A DNA stretch of 64,000 nt from Corynebacterium timonense (GCF_900105305.1 NZ_LT629765.1:310001-374000), one strand, 5' to 3'; positions 44,355-52,769 are shown, numbered from the stretch's first letter. The notes: a model not told the origin generated them from the sequence alone. A program made the numbers and translations.

Positions 44355-45029
44355 ATGAGCGTTCCAGCTGCTTCGCGGGCCATCGCCCGCCTCACAGACC
44401 TCACCCGGCCGACGGGGGAGGAGGACGTCATGCACGTCGATTACCCCTCGCCACGCCTGGAGGTCGAGCCACGCCAGGCGCTCATCCTTATCGCCGTTGT
44501 GCTCGCCGCGGTCATCGCGTGGCTGGCGCTGCGCCCGGCCCCGCCGGAGGCCGAGGCCGCGTGGGAAGAGATCCCGGCGGCCCCGACATCCCCGACGGTC
44601 ACAGCGCCGCAGCAGGTCGTGGTCTCCGTCGTCGGCGCCGTAGATACGCCCGGCCTGGTCACCCTGGAGCAGGGGGCACGCGTCGCCGACGCCCTCGCCG
44701 CAGCCTCTCCGAGGCCCGAGGCCGACCTCGTGAGCCTCAACCAGGCGCAACTGCTTGTCGACGGCCAACAGATCCACGTCCTGGCCGTCGGCGAGGCCGC
44801 GCCGGCCCCGGCGCCAGCGCCGGCCGCTGCAGCCGGCGGGCTCGTGTCGCTCAACACCGCTGCGGCGGCTGAGCTCGAGGCACTGCCCGGAATCGGCGCC
44901 GCCACCGCCGCGGCGATCATCGCCCACAGGGAGGCGAACGGCCCGTTTTCCAGCGTGGATGCGCTGCTGGACGTGAAGGGGATCGGCCCGGCGAAGTTTG
45001 AGGCGCTGAAGGACCTGGTGTCGGTGTAG
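44355..45029 (+). CDS. comEA: ComEA-family DNA-binding competence protein
   Basis: The 224-residue protein has a short cytoplasmic start, one membrane segment (about residues 40-58, ALILIAVVLAAVIAW), an SLBB-like domain (VVSVVGAVDTPGLVTLEQGARVADAL) and a C-terminal helix-hairpin-helix pair (LNTAAAAELEALPGIGAATAAAII, quoted in part). It would bind DNA outside the membrane and pass it to ComEC. The ATG at 44355 keeps the usual N-terminus; an ATG at 44430 has a better ribosome site but may be chance. comEC starts 23 bp after the stop. Confidence 0.9.
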   Translation: MSVPAASRAIARLTDLTRPTGEEDVMHVDYPSPRLEVEPRQALILIAVVLAAVIAWLALRPAPPEAEAAWEEIPAAPTSPTVTAPQQVVVSVVGAVDTPGLVTLEQGARVADALAAASPRPEADLVSLNQAQLLVDGQQIHVLAVGEAAPAPAPAPAAAAGGLVSLNTAAAAELEALPGIGAATAAAIIAHREANGPFSSVDALLDVKGIGPAKFEALKDLVSV

Positions 45030-45051
45030 AGCGCGTGGGGGAGGGACGGTC

Positions 45052-46575
45052 GTGCAGGAGCTGCGGTTACTCCCGGCGGCGGCGGTGGTGTGGGCGGCGG
45101 CCCTGGTGGCGTTGTGTGTTGCCGGATGGGCGGGGGCACTCGTGGCGGCGGGGGCGGCAGGCGCGGCGCTGGCGGTGCGTGCGTGGGGCCAGGCGGTGCT
45201 CGTCGGCGGGCTCGGGGCGACCTCAGCCGCGGTGGCGTGGGCGCGTGTGCACGCTGCGCGCAGCGCAGAGTTCGCCGGCGAACTCACCGGGCGCGTCGCC
45301 GAGGCCCCGCGCGGGCTGTCCACGGGCGGCTACCTCGTGCGAGTACACGTGCGCGGCTATCCCGGCCCAGTCCCGGTGTTCGCCCGCGACGTGCCGGAGG
45401 ACCTCGTGGCGGGTACCACGGTGCGCGCCGTGGGCGACGTCGGCGAGAACACGTGGCCCGGCACCGTCGCCCACACCCTCAGCGGGCGCGTCGAAGTGCT
45501 CGCCCCGCCGCAGGGGATGGCGGCGCTCGCAGCGCACGTGCGCGCCACATTCGTCGAGTCCGTCGCCGCGCACGTGGTGCCCGGCGCGGACGGCGTGATC
45601 CCCGGGATGGTGCTGGGTGAGACGTCGCTGCAGACCCCGGCCGACACGCAAGCCTACATCGACAGCGGGCTGTCGCACCTGAGCGTGGTCTCCGGCAGCA
45701 ACGTCGCCATCGTCACCACTGCGGCCGTCGTGTGCGCGGCGGCGCTGCGCTGCGGCCTGCGCGCCCGGATCGCGCTCGCGGGGGTGGCGCTGCTGAGCTT
45801 CGCGGCGCTCGTTGGCCCGGAACCGAGCGTGCTGAGGGCGTCGGTCACCGGCCTCGTGGGCCTCGTCGCTGTGGTGTCCTCGTCTGTCGCCGAACCGGTC
45901 CACGCGCTCAGTCTTGCGGTCGTGGGGCTCGTCCTCGTGGATTCGAACCTGGCCGTCAGCTACGGCTTCGCGCTTTCGGTGGGGGCCACCGCGGGGATTG
46001 TTGTGCTCAGCCCGTTCGTCTACCGGGCGCTGGCACCGCTCGGGTGGCCAGACATCCTGACCCGGGCGCTCGCGGTGGCGATTGCCGCGGACGCGGTGAC
46101 CGCGCCGCTCGTCGCGCTCATGGCGGGGCGGGTCTCGCTTGTGGCGGTGGCGGCGAACCTCCTTGTCGCGCCCGTCGTCGCCCCGGTGACGGTGCTCGGA
46201 CTCGCCGCGGCGCTGCTCAGCCTCCTTCCGGGCGGGCTGGAGGTGCCGCTGCTGCTTGCCATCGAGCCGCTCGCGTGGTGGGTGCACGCCGTGGCGACGG
46301 CGGCCGCCAGCGTGCCCGGTGCCACGGCGGTTGCCTCGCCCCTTCTCGTGCTCGTCGCCTACGGGTGGGTCGGTGCCGGCCTGTATGCGGGGCGACCCGC
46401 GGCGACCCTCGCCACCGCCGCCGCCCTGCTCGCAGCCGCCGTCCTCGGGGCCTGCGTCGCCGCCCCCGCCCCGCTCCTTTCAGACCCGGCGCGGGTGCGC
46501 CCCTACGTGGTCAGCACCGAGGACGCTGTTGAGCTGGAGACGGGCACACCGCCAGCACGGGGCGGGACGGGGTGA
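45052..46575 (+). CDS. comEC: ComEC/Rec2-family DNA-uptake channel protein
   Basis: A multi-pass protein of 507 residues. The N-terminal region has two to three membrane segments and an OB-like soluble part (ELTGRVAEAPRG). The competence core carries the conserved LSHLSVVSGSNVAIV and GPEPSVLRASV. About ten membrane segments are visible. The metallo-beta-lactamase-like domain that ends full-length ComEC is absent; the protein stops after a short tail, as remembered for mycobacterial ComEC. It would conduct single-stranded DNA inward with ComEA. GTG start at 45052 with GGGAGGG upstream; holA follows in the same direction. Confidence 0.9.
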   Translation: MQELRLLPAAAVVWAAALVALCVAGWAGALVAAGAAGAALAVRAWGQAVLVGGLGATSAAVAWARVHAARSAEFAGELTGRVAEAPRGLSTGGYLVRVHVRGYPGPVPVFARDVPEDLVAGTTVRAVGDVGENTWPGTVAHTLSGRVEVLAPPQGMAALAAHVRATFVESVAAHVVPGADGVIPGMVLGETSLQTPADTQAYIDSGLSHLSVVSGSNVAIVTTAAVVCAAALRCGLRARIALAGVALLSFAALVGPEPSVLRASVTGLVGLVAVVSSSVAEPVHALSLAVVGLVLVDSNLAVSYGFALSVGATAGIVVLSPFVYRALAPLGWPDILTRALAVAIAADAVTAPLVALMAGRVSLVAVAANLLVAPVVAPVTVLGLAAALLSLLPGGLEVPLLLAIEPLAWWVHAVATAAASVPGATAVASPLLVLVAYGWVGAGLYAGRPAATLATAAALLAAAVLGACVAAPAPLLSDPARVRPYVVSTEDAVELETGTPPARGGTG

Positions 46576-46581
46576 GCCGAT

Positions 46582-47523
46582 ATGATAGGCCGCATGCTCA
46601 ACCCCGTTCACCTCGTCCTCGGCGAGGACCAGTTCCTCGCCGAGCGTGCCACCGCCGCCATCATCGATGCCGCCAACCCGGCTGCGGAACTGACCAAGCT
46701 GCGGGCCGGCGATGTCACCGAGGGCGAGCTCATCATGGCGACGAGCCCCTCGCTGTTTTCGGAGGACCGCATCGTCGTGGTGGAGCACGCGGAGCAGGCG
46801 GGCAAGGAGTCGGCGCAGCTTTTGCTGCAGGCGGCGGCGGACCCCGCGCCTGGGATTGTCCTCATCATCGAGCACACCGGCGGGGGGCGGCAGAAGGCGA
46901 TGGTGCCCAAGTTCTCGAAAGTCGCCGAGGTGCACGCGGTGGACCCGCTGCGCGACAGGGAGCGCCACACGTGGGTGACCAACGAGTTCCGCCGCCACGG
47001 GGTGCGCCCCACCCCCGACGTTGTCGCTGCTCTTCTCGAATCGGTGGGCTCGGACCTGCGCGAGCTCGCCTCAGCGGTGGATCAGCTCGTCGCGGACACG
47101 GAGGGCGAGCTCACCGTGGCCAGCGTGCGTGCCTACTACACGGGGGTGGCGGAGGTCTCCGGCTTTGATATCGCGGAGCAGGCGGTGGCGGGCCGCGTGG
47201 GCAAGGCCTTGGCGTCGACGCGCCGGGCGCTGCAGATCGGGGTGAGCCCAGTGGCCATTGCGGCGGCGCTGGCGCTCAAAGTTGGCGATATCGCCCGGCT
47301 GTACAACACACGCGGCAACCCGAACGAGCTCGCGCGCACGCTGGGGATGCATCCCTTCGCGGCGAAGAAGGCGATGCAGGCGGCGCGCGGCTGGTCGGGT
47401 GAGGCGGTGTCCGAGGCGGTGATTCTCATCGCGGACCTCGACGCGGAGGTGAAAGGCCAGGGCGGTGACGAGTACTTCGCTCTCGAGAACGCGGTGCGTA
47501 GGATCGCTGAGCTTGCCCGCTAG
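46582..47523 (+). CDS. holA: DNA polymerase III delta subunit
   Basis: The 313-residue clamp-loader subunit has the HolA pattern: HLVLGEDQFLAER, FSEDRIVVVEHAEQ, a helical domain (DLRELASAVDQLVA) and the C-terminal LKVGDIARLYNTRG. It opens the sliding clamp. It follows comEC closely and ends the backbone segment. Its stop codon overlaps, on the opposite strand, the stop of an IS481-type transposase remnant, so the accessory island begins exactly at the 3' end of holA without damaging it. Confidence 0.94.
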   Translation: MIGRMLNPVHLVLGEDQFLAERATAAIIDAANPAAELTKLRAGDVTEGELIMATSPSLFSEDRIVVVEHAEQAGKESAQLLLQAAADPAPGIVLIIEHTGGGRQKAMVPKFSKVAEVHAVDPLRDRERHTWVTNEFRRHGVRPTPDVVAALLESVGSDLRELASAVDQLVADTEGELTVASVRAYYTGVAEVSGFDIAEQAVAGRVGKALASTRRALQIGVSPVAIAAALALKVGDIARLYNTRGNPNELARTLGMHPFAAKKAMQAARGWSGEAVSEAVILIADLDAEVKGQGGDEYFALENAVRRIAELAR

Positions 47524-48036
47524 GTGTACTTCCCCTTGAGGTTGTGAACGCGTTGTGCGGGGGTGAGGCCGTCGATGGCGGTGTGGGCTCGATGGTCGTT
47601 GTAGTCGTGGATGAATTCCGTATACGTCTGCTGCCGGGCCTTTTCGCTGGGGTATGGGCGGATGTAGGCCCATTCCTTTATGAGTGTGCGGTTAAACCGC
47701 TTGACCTTGTCGTTGGTCTGCGGCCGGTACGGCTTGGTATAGACATGCTTGATCGCACCTAGGGCAGCGTTGAACGCCGTGGAACGGTAGCAGGCTCCGC
47801 ATATCTGTCATCACCCGTGTGATCTCGACGCTGTGAGCGGAAAAGAACGCGCAGGCACGCTGCATAAACCCGGCGGCGGTGTGCTTCTTTTCGTCAGGAA
47901 GGATCTCCGAGTACACCATCCGTGAGTAGTCATCCACGGCGTGATGCAGGTAGGAATATCCCCCGCCCCGCGGGCGCACCAGCCTGCCTTTGTGCGGTGT
48001 GGGCGCGACCCGCCCGGCGATGCTGTTCAGAGCCAC
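47520..48036 (-). pseudogene. IS481-type transposase, truncated and frameshifted
   Basis: The minus strand encodes the DDE integrase region of an IS481-family transposase: GGGYSYLHHAVDDYSRMVYSEIL and EITRVMTD in one frame (quoted in parts), then KPYRPQTNDKVKRFNR, FIHDYNDHRAHTAIDG and LTPAQRVHNLKGKYT in another. The frames part at about 47796, where one extra base turns the expected TDNGACYRS into shadow sequence. The N-terminal DNA-binding part is missing. The same C-terminal end recurs at 52593. Confidence 0.85.
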
Positions 48037-48057
48037 GCCCGTGCACGCGCCAGCCGA

Positions 48058-48254
48058 GGGTGTCAGGAGTTTTGTGTGTGAGGCTCTGATCCAGAAGGAG
48101 TTTCACTGATAATGACTACTGTGTCACCGAAGAAAGGCTATGACCCGAGCAGGGTCAATGAGATCAGCGCGAAGCTGATGGAAAACCCGGAAATCGCCGA
48201 GCTGATCGGCGAGCTATCAACCTCCGTCGACGATGCCAGCGACCTGGTCAGCTC
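48058..48254 (+). pseudogene. IS256-type transposase, 5' end only
   Basis: GGGTGTCAGGAGTTTTGTGT at 48058 looks like an IS256-type left terminal repeat. An ATG at 48112 then opens the N-terminus of an IS256 transposase (MTTVSPKKGYDPSRVNE, AKLMENPEIAELIGEL). The similarity ends after about 45 codons near 48250, where unrelated sequence begins; the remaining ~360 residues are missing. It is a deletion remnant at the left side of the island. Confidence 0.7.
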
Positions 48255-48296
48255 CGTGTGTTGTGTAAGGTTCGAGGTCGGCTTAGCGTCGAAGAT

Positions 48297-48638
48297 ATGA
48301 CGGAAACTGGGAAGAAAAAACCAACACGGGCGACGATTGCCAGGCAGCGGGCGCGTGAAGCCATGCGGGTGGAGGCAGCCCGCCAGAAGCGCATGGAAGT
48401 CGCCCTCGTGTCGGCGTTTTCCGCCGTCGACGCCCACGAGGAAGCGATGATCAAGCTGGGGGAGGCGGTCGTGGAGCTGAAGGATTTGGGTGAGTCGCTT
48501 CCGTCGATCGCCGACCGGCTGCACGTCGACAGGAAGGTCGTGACGGACGCCTGGCCGTTGTGCCGACCTGAGCCGGCGGTGGATGCCGCCAACGATGACG
48601 CCGTCGATGAGTCCCCCGATGAGGCCGCGGAGAGCTAG
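48297..48638 (+). CDS. Small basic/acidic hypothetical protein with a possible helix-turn-helix
   Basis: I do not recognise this 113-residue protein. It has a Lys/Arg-rich N-terminus (KKKPTRATIARQRAREAMR), a helical middle, a segment that could be a helix-turn-helix (SIADRLHVDRKVVTDAW) and an acidic tail. The ATG at 48297 is 40 bp after the IS256 remnant ends; no clear ribosome site is seen. The HNH pseudogene follows 18 bp later, so they may have come in together on a phage- or plasmid-like element. A DNA-binding role is only a guess. Confidence 0.5.
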   Translation: MTETGKKKPTRATIARQRAREAMRVEAARQKRMEVALVSAFSAVDAHEEAMIKLGEAVVELKDLGESLPSIADRLHVDRKVVTDAWPLCRPEPAVDAANDDAVDESPDEAAES

Positions 48639-48656
48639 TGGGATGAGCTGTGACGC

Positions 48657-49266
48657 ATGAGGGCCAGGAGCGGTGCAGCGGACCCGGGTAGGGGTTGTGT
48701 TGAGGTAGTGCTTCCGGGACTGGAGGTCCATCGGACTGAGGTGCCGACCGGGCGCCACGCTGCCGTCGACTCGACCTTGCCGATTGATGACCGCGCCATT
48801 GCGGCGTTCGAGTCGAGAGTCATCCGATCACCGGGTTGCTGGATTTGGGTGGGGGCCGTATCTTCCCCCGACGGGTACGGGCGGTTCACATGGCAGCGCG
48901 CTGGACGACGACGGACCTTATCCGCTCACTGCTTTGCCTTGGAAATGAGCATCGGTCATGAAGCGATGGCATCAGTGTCGGCATGCGAGCATGTGTGCAA
49001 CGAACCACTGTGTGTCCGCGTTGATACCCGTCATGTTGTCGCTGGCAACCAAGCAGACAATCTCGCCCATGCGATCGCCACCGGCCGCCGGTCAAGTCCA
49101 CAATGGAGACCAGCTCACCGTTGACTCGGCGCGCCGGGTGGAACGTTCCCTGCATGTGCGCGCGGCATTGGAAGACGGGTGGGACGCCAGGGCCTACGCG
49201 GTGGTCACGTCAATGTCGGCGCCGGATCCGAACCAGCTGGATCTCTTTCTCGACGGCACCGTGTAA
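48657..49266 (+). pseudogene. HNH/His-Me-finger endonuclease, frameshifted
   Basis: The first frame carries SPGCWIWVGAVSSPDGYGRFT and CEHVCNEPLCVRVDTRHVVAG followed by ADNLAHAIATG (quoted in parts), the zinc-binding loop and Asn pattern of phage HNH/His-Me-finger nucleases. It then runs into a short shadow and stops at 49124. Another frame continues sensibly from about 49090 (GQVHNGDQLTVDSARR to DPNQLDLFLDGTV) to 49266. One indel in the CCGGCCGCCGG stretch near 49080-49095 explains both. The nuclease core is upstream of the break and might still fold. Confidence 0.65.
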
Positions 49267-49297
49267 GAGACCAACGTCGAGAGGGGGCAGACGGGGG

Positions 49298-49868
49298 CTA
49301 CGCTGTGTCGCACCGGTCGAGTAGTCGACCGATGGTGCGGCGTGAGACGCCGTAAAGCGCGGCGATGTCGGCGCGCGTGTGGCGGGCGTCGGCGGCGAGC
49401 TCGCGGACGTGGCGTTGTTGGGCGGCGGTGAGTTTTGGCTGCCGCCCCTTTAGCTTCCCTTGGGCACACGCAATGGCTATGCCCTCTCTTGTGCGCGCCG
49501 AAATGAGATCCGCCTCGAACTCCGCAACCATGGCAAGGGTCGTGAACATGAGCTTGCCGACAGGGCCCGGTGGGATCATAGACGGAACCGCCGAGGTTCA
49601 ACGCGATTTGTTGAATGGCCAGGCCCGCTGCGATGGCGGCGGCGTCGGGCACCGAACGGGCGAGGCTGTCGAGTTTGGTGACGACGAGTGTGTCGCCGGC
49701 ACGGCAGGCGGCAATGGCTTGATCCAGGCCGGAGCGGTCACGGGTGCGCCCACTGAGTCCATGGTCTGTGTAGATCCGATCCTCGGCGACGCCGAGGCGC
49801 CGTAGGTGCTCGCGCTGAGCTGTGAGGTCTTGGTCGTCCGTCGAAACTCGTGCATAACCAATGAGCAT
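49298..49868 (-). pseudogene. Serine recombinase (resolvase/invertase), frameshifted
   Basis: The N-terminal frame reads MLIGYARVSTDDQD with the catalytic Ser, then LDQAIAACRAGDTLVVTKLDSLARSV (quoted in part), as in Tn3-type resolvases. The C-terminal frame (about 49579 to 49298) has GKLMFTTLAMVAEFEADLIS, TREGIAIA and a helix-turn-helix (ADIAALYGVSRRTIGRLLD). A single-base indel near 49560-49590 separates them. All domains are present, so the loss is recent or is a sequencing slip. It probably belonged to a transposon or inversion system in the island. Confidence 0.8.
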
Positions 49869-49878
49869 CGAAACAACC

Positions 49879-50682
49879 TCACTCAAGTTCGCGGGACGAG
49901 TCGACGACAGGTGGCCCGGGCTCCGCTCTGGGGGCGGCGGACGAAGAATCTTTGAAGCGCTCGGGTTGCTGTGCCAGGTGGTGCATGTCGTCGATGATCT
50001 GATGAAAGGTGGATGATTGGGAGTTCGGCTCAGGTGGTGTTTCGATGTCGTCGGCCCATTGGGTGAGGCGTTCCTGTATCAGTGCAAGGTCTGCGGCGGA
50101 AACCCTGTAGGCGGCAACCGTCTCGCTGGAGAGAACGCGAACTTGGCGCAGCTGGAGCGCGAACGTAGCTCGGTCAAAACCCGGATCAGTATTCTCCGCG
50201 ATCTGAAGCAGCTCCTCGTCCGTAAAGCTGCCAGCGCGGCGGATTGCATCGACGTCGAGAAAGTCACGTGGATAGCCGCGCGAGTATAGTGCCGTGATCT
50301 TGCTTCCCATCGCGTCAGTGGGAGCTAGTACCGGCCCGACGTCGAGGAACACGGGTGACGCAGATCGCCAGTCAATCCCAAGATCAACGTCGATAACGTC
50401 GCCGTCGGCACTGGCGACCTGGATGCGTCGAAAGCCCGGATTGGAGGTCAAAACTTCGACGCTGAAGCCGCGCTCCCGAAGGTGAGCGATGGCGCTGTCG
50501 ACGGACTCTTCGAACTCGTCGGCGTGTTCCATGACCGTGAACACGTCGATGTCTTCAGTCGGACGGTCAACGATTCCGTGTTCGCGGAGAGCACCGGCTC
50601 CTGCAAGCGCGAAACCAGCGTCGGCCGTGACTGACAGAAGCAGCTTGGCGATCCTGCGCTGAACCGCGGCGTGGTTACGCAT
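49879..50682 (-). CDS. AbiEii/MenT-like nucleotidyltransferase, putative toxin
   Basis: The 267-residue protein has the nucleotidyltransferase core LAGAGALREHGIVDRPTEDIDVF (quoted in part), where Gly-rich turn and Asp-x-Asp give the metal site, followed by VIDVDLGIDW with another acid. This fits the AbiEii/AbiGii toxin family, which includes mycobacterial MenT enzymes that block tRNA 3' ends. The C-terminal ~70 residues are Pro/Ser-rich and not conserved-looking. The start overlaps the small upstream gene by eight bases, the arrangement of a toxin-antitoxin pair. Target and activity are inferred. Confidence 0.7.
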   Translation of the reverse strand: MRNHAAVQRRIAKLLLSVTADAGFALAGAGALREHGIVDRPTEDIDVFTVMEHADEFEESVDSAIAHLRERGFSVEVLTSNPGFRRIQVASADGDVIDVDLGIDWRSASPVFLDVGPVLAPTDAMGSKITALYSRGYPRDFLDVDAIRRAGSFTDEELLQIAENTDPGFDRATFALQLRQVRVLSSETVAAYRVSAADLALIQERLTQWADDIETPPEPNSQSSTFHQIIDDMHHLAQQPERFKDSSSAAPRAEPGPPVVDSSRELE

Positions 50683-51025
50683 GGCCGGCGGCCAGCTCGG
50701 GGAACTTGTTTTCCCAGAGGGCGCGGACGCGCGCGGGAAGAATCAGATGGGGCCAGTCGTTGATCAAGTGGTCACGGTTCAAAAGCGCGATCTGCTGCTC
50801 TACATTGCCTTCGTTGAGCACTTCCTTGTACGCCTCCCGGCGAAGGGGCGCGTTGCCCAACGGGACACGGCGCGCAGGTTCAGGCAGCCAGCGAATCGAG
50901 TGCGGCAGTGCAAGCGTGCCCGTCGCGGGGCCGCTAATGGAGTCGAACGTGTCTGGTACTGCGTAGGGCTTCAGGTCTGCGAAGCGGATACGCTGCGAAG
51001 ACCCCGACGGCATTGACCGGGCCAT
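50675..51025 (-). CDS. Putative antitoxin partner of the AbiEii-like gene
   Basis: A protein of 116 residues starting MARSMPSGSSQRIRFADL. It has no helix-turn-helix that I can see and does not resemble the usual AbiEi antitoxin. The middle is Pro/Arg-rich (HSIRWLPEPARRVPLG) and the end helical (LILPARVRALWENKFPE). The ATG at 51025 follows GGGAGGAG; a start at 51073 would add 16 residues. It overlaps the toxin start by eight bases and would be made first. The antitoxin call rests on position only. Confidence 0.5.
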   Translation of the reverse strand: MARSMPSGSSQRIRFADLKPYAVPDTFDSISGPATGTLALPHSIRWLPEPARRVPLGNAPLRREAYKEVLNEGNVEQQIALLNRDHLINDWPHLILPARVRALWENKFPELAAGHA

Positions 51026-51393
51026 GATGAATTTCTCCTCCCAGCGTTCAGTGGCTACTTCATTCTCACACACTGTGGGCGCATAGGGTACCTAAGCGCC
51101 CAGTCGTATCCTCAAGTCGAGTTGTCGATGACGGTGGTCGGTTGATGGGCGGTGAGGGATGGCTATCTGCCCGACTGTTCGGCGGCAGTCCGGCTCTCAA
51201 TGTCAGGCGGCGGTGATTTCAGAAGGCCGATTCGTTAGGTAGGACGAAGTTGTCTCCCCCCGATCGTGTCTAGGTACTTGCGTGAGTAGCGCAATTCTGC
51301 CTCGGCGAGTCTAGGCCTTGAGGTCAGCGTTTTCCCTGGTTAAGCGATGTGGGCCTGTCTTTGGCGGGTAAGAGCTGGGCATGGGGTCATCCA

Positions 51394-51414
51394 CGGGGGG
51401 CTGTATCACCCCCG
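51394..51414. repeat. G/C hairpin in the gap before the DUF4258-like gene
   Basis: GGGGG and CCCCC pair around CTGTATCA. It lies in the 51026-51499 stretch, which otherwise holds no gene I can support. That stretch contains only short frame fragments and possibly decayed mobile DNA (minus-strand LAEAELRYSRKYLDT near 51290-51330). Confidence 0.4.
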
Positions 51415-51499
51415 CCAGTAAGGACATCATAGACCAGTGGAATTACTTATGACACGCTCGGTGCCAAGGTAGTGCTCATTCAAACCTATGGAGGAAGCT

Positions 51500-51892
51500 A
51501 TGAGAATGCGCCGGATGATCTCCGCCGTGGTTTGTGCTTTCGTGATCGGATCGCTGGTCTCGCCCATTGCGAGTGCGAGACCTGTATCGGAGCTTGCAGC
51601 TGCGGCGCCTTCCGTGCAGTCGGCCCTTGGAGGGGGTGACGTTCAAGTCACTCCTTTTCATGGAGCACGGCCGCCGAACTACATTGCCGGCTACACGCCG
51701 CACGCGTTGGACCGGATGCGGAAGAGGGGCGTTTCGAAGTCGATGGTCGAGGACGCGGTCTCTAATCCGAAGCGTTATGGTTGGGACAAAAGGCACAACA
51801 CGTGGCAGATCACGGATCAAAAGAGTCGAATCATTGTCTCCTTGAATGATAATGCCTGGGTTGTGACTATCCTTGTAATCAAGAGGGCGTGA
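51500..51892 (+). CDS. Exported DUF4258-like protein, candidate secreted toxin
   Basis: The 130-residue protein has a clear Sec signal (MRMRRMISAVVCAFVIG, then SPIASA before RPVSE), a ~35-residue Ala/Pro-rich linker and a compact C-terminal domain: TPHALDRMRKRGVSKSMVEDAV, then RHNTWQITDQK and a final strand with NAWVVTILVIKRA (quoted in parts). The His-x3-Arg-x2-Arg-Gly start and closing beta-strands match DUF4258, a small domain also found at the ends of large polymorphic toxins. The ATG at 51500 follows GGAGGAAGCT. The next gene starts one base after its stop, typical of an effector with its immunity protein. Toxicity is inferred. Confidence 0.65.
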   Translation: MRMRRMISAVVCAFVIGSLVSPIASARPVSELAAAAPSVQSALGGGDVQVTPFHGARPPNYIAGYTPHALDRMRKRGVSKSMVEDAVSNPKRYGWDKRHNTWQITDQKSRIIVSLNDNAWVVTILVIKRA

Positions 51893-51893
51893 T

Positions 51894-52100
51894 ATGAAGA
51901 CTGAATTTCTCGCGAAGGTGGTCATGCAGGATGGCTGCGTTTCGGTGACGTTCGATGGATTGGGGGGGGACCCTGAGTTTTCCCATAATATTCAGCTATG
52001 CTGGGAGGACGGGGAAATGGCCGGCGCTATTGATGTGTCGACCGACGGTCGCCTGATGGGTATTGAACTCATTGGCCTTGATGTTGAGCTAGAGGAATAG
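51894..52100 (+). CDS. DUF2283-like small acidic protein, candidate immunity factor
   Basis: The 68-residue acidic protein has no signal peptide and ends with AGAIDVSTDGRLMGIELIGLD, close to the DUF2283 pattern of an acidic strand, D-x-x-G-x-x-x-G-I-E and a last strand. It starts one base after the DUF4258-like gene, so the two are translationally coupled. A cytoplasmic acidic partner for a basic exported protein is the usual look of an immunity protein or antitoxin, but no proof is visible. GC is lower than in the core genome. Confidence 0.6.
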   Translation: MKTEFLAKVVMQDGCVSVTFDGLGGDPEFSHNIQLCWEDGEMAGAIDVSTDGRLMGIELIGLDVELEE

Positions 52101-52259
52101 CTCGTTTTCCGTCTCGCTCTATCTCGCCTTTTTAGGTGGAGGCAAGCCGTCGAGCGGTTATTAACCAACCTCATGTAAAGATCAGAACTCCCGGTAGAGT
52201 GATCGGAGCCCGACTGGCGATGGGCAACTAGCCTCCACGCAGTAGCCTAACAGCCGCCT

Positions 52260-52442
52260 TCATGCCAGCAGCGTGGCCACGGCGAAACCGATCGCTCCGA
52301 CGACGAGCATGGCTACCGCCGCGGCGTGAGTGAGTTGTCGAGGCGACCCCTGGAGGAGTTTTGCGGAGTTCCACAGAAAACCGCCTCCGATGAAGACGAT
52401 GGCCGAGGGGGTCATGAGCATTAGCACGATCTGACTGGTCAT
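52260..52442 (-). CDS. Small two-segment membrane protein
   Basis: A 60-residue frame starting MTSQIVLMLMTPSAIV with two hydrophobic segments (about residues 3-24 and 38-59) joined by a short polar loop (NSAKLLQGSPRQLTH). No ribosome site stands out before the ATG at 52442, and longer starts upstream give unlikely residues. It is not recognised. The two neat membrane helices argue for a real gene, possibly left over from a larger insertion. Confidence 0.4.
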   Translation of the reverse strand: MTSQIVLMLMTPSAIVFIGGGFLWNSAKLLQGSPRQLTHAAAVAMLVVGAIGFAVATLLA

Positions 52443-52592
52443 CCCGGCATCGTCGCATGAAGGTGTTCCCCGGCCGGTTCCGTCGTGGGATGCCCCAGTT
52501 CCGACGTGATGAACGTGTGCGATGTGAGGGCATGAAAGGAACAAGGCGGCGTAGCCGCCGCGTTAGCGCGGCCCCTCGTCTCTTCGCTTGCC

Positions 52593-52643
52593 CTAGATGT
52601 ATTTCCCCGTGACGTTGTGAGCGCGCTGTGCGGGGGTGGGGCC
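52593..52643 (-). mobile_element. IS481-type transposase 3' end, second copy
   Basis: This ~51-bp stretch matches 47520-47570 with about eight differences and encodes the same transposase C-terminus on the minus strand (A-Q-R-A-H-N-V-x-G-K-Y, then stop). It marks the right edge of the holA-rpsT island. The 52443-52769 gap holds nothing else I can support. Confidence 0.75.
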
Positions 52644-52769
52644 CGCCGGGGGCGACCTTGCCGTGACCTTGCCGTCGGTCTGTGACCGCTGCGGTGTGGT
52701 GCGGTGCGGACATGCGTGATGGAACCATCGCACGGGAAGCCGGCGAGAGTGCGTGATAGATTGTCATGC

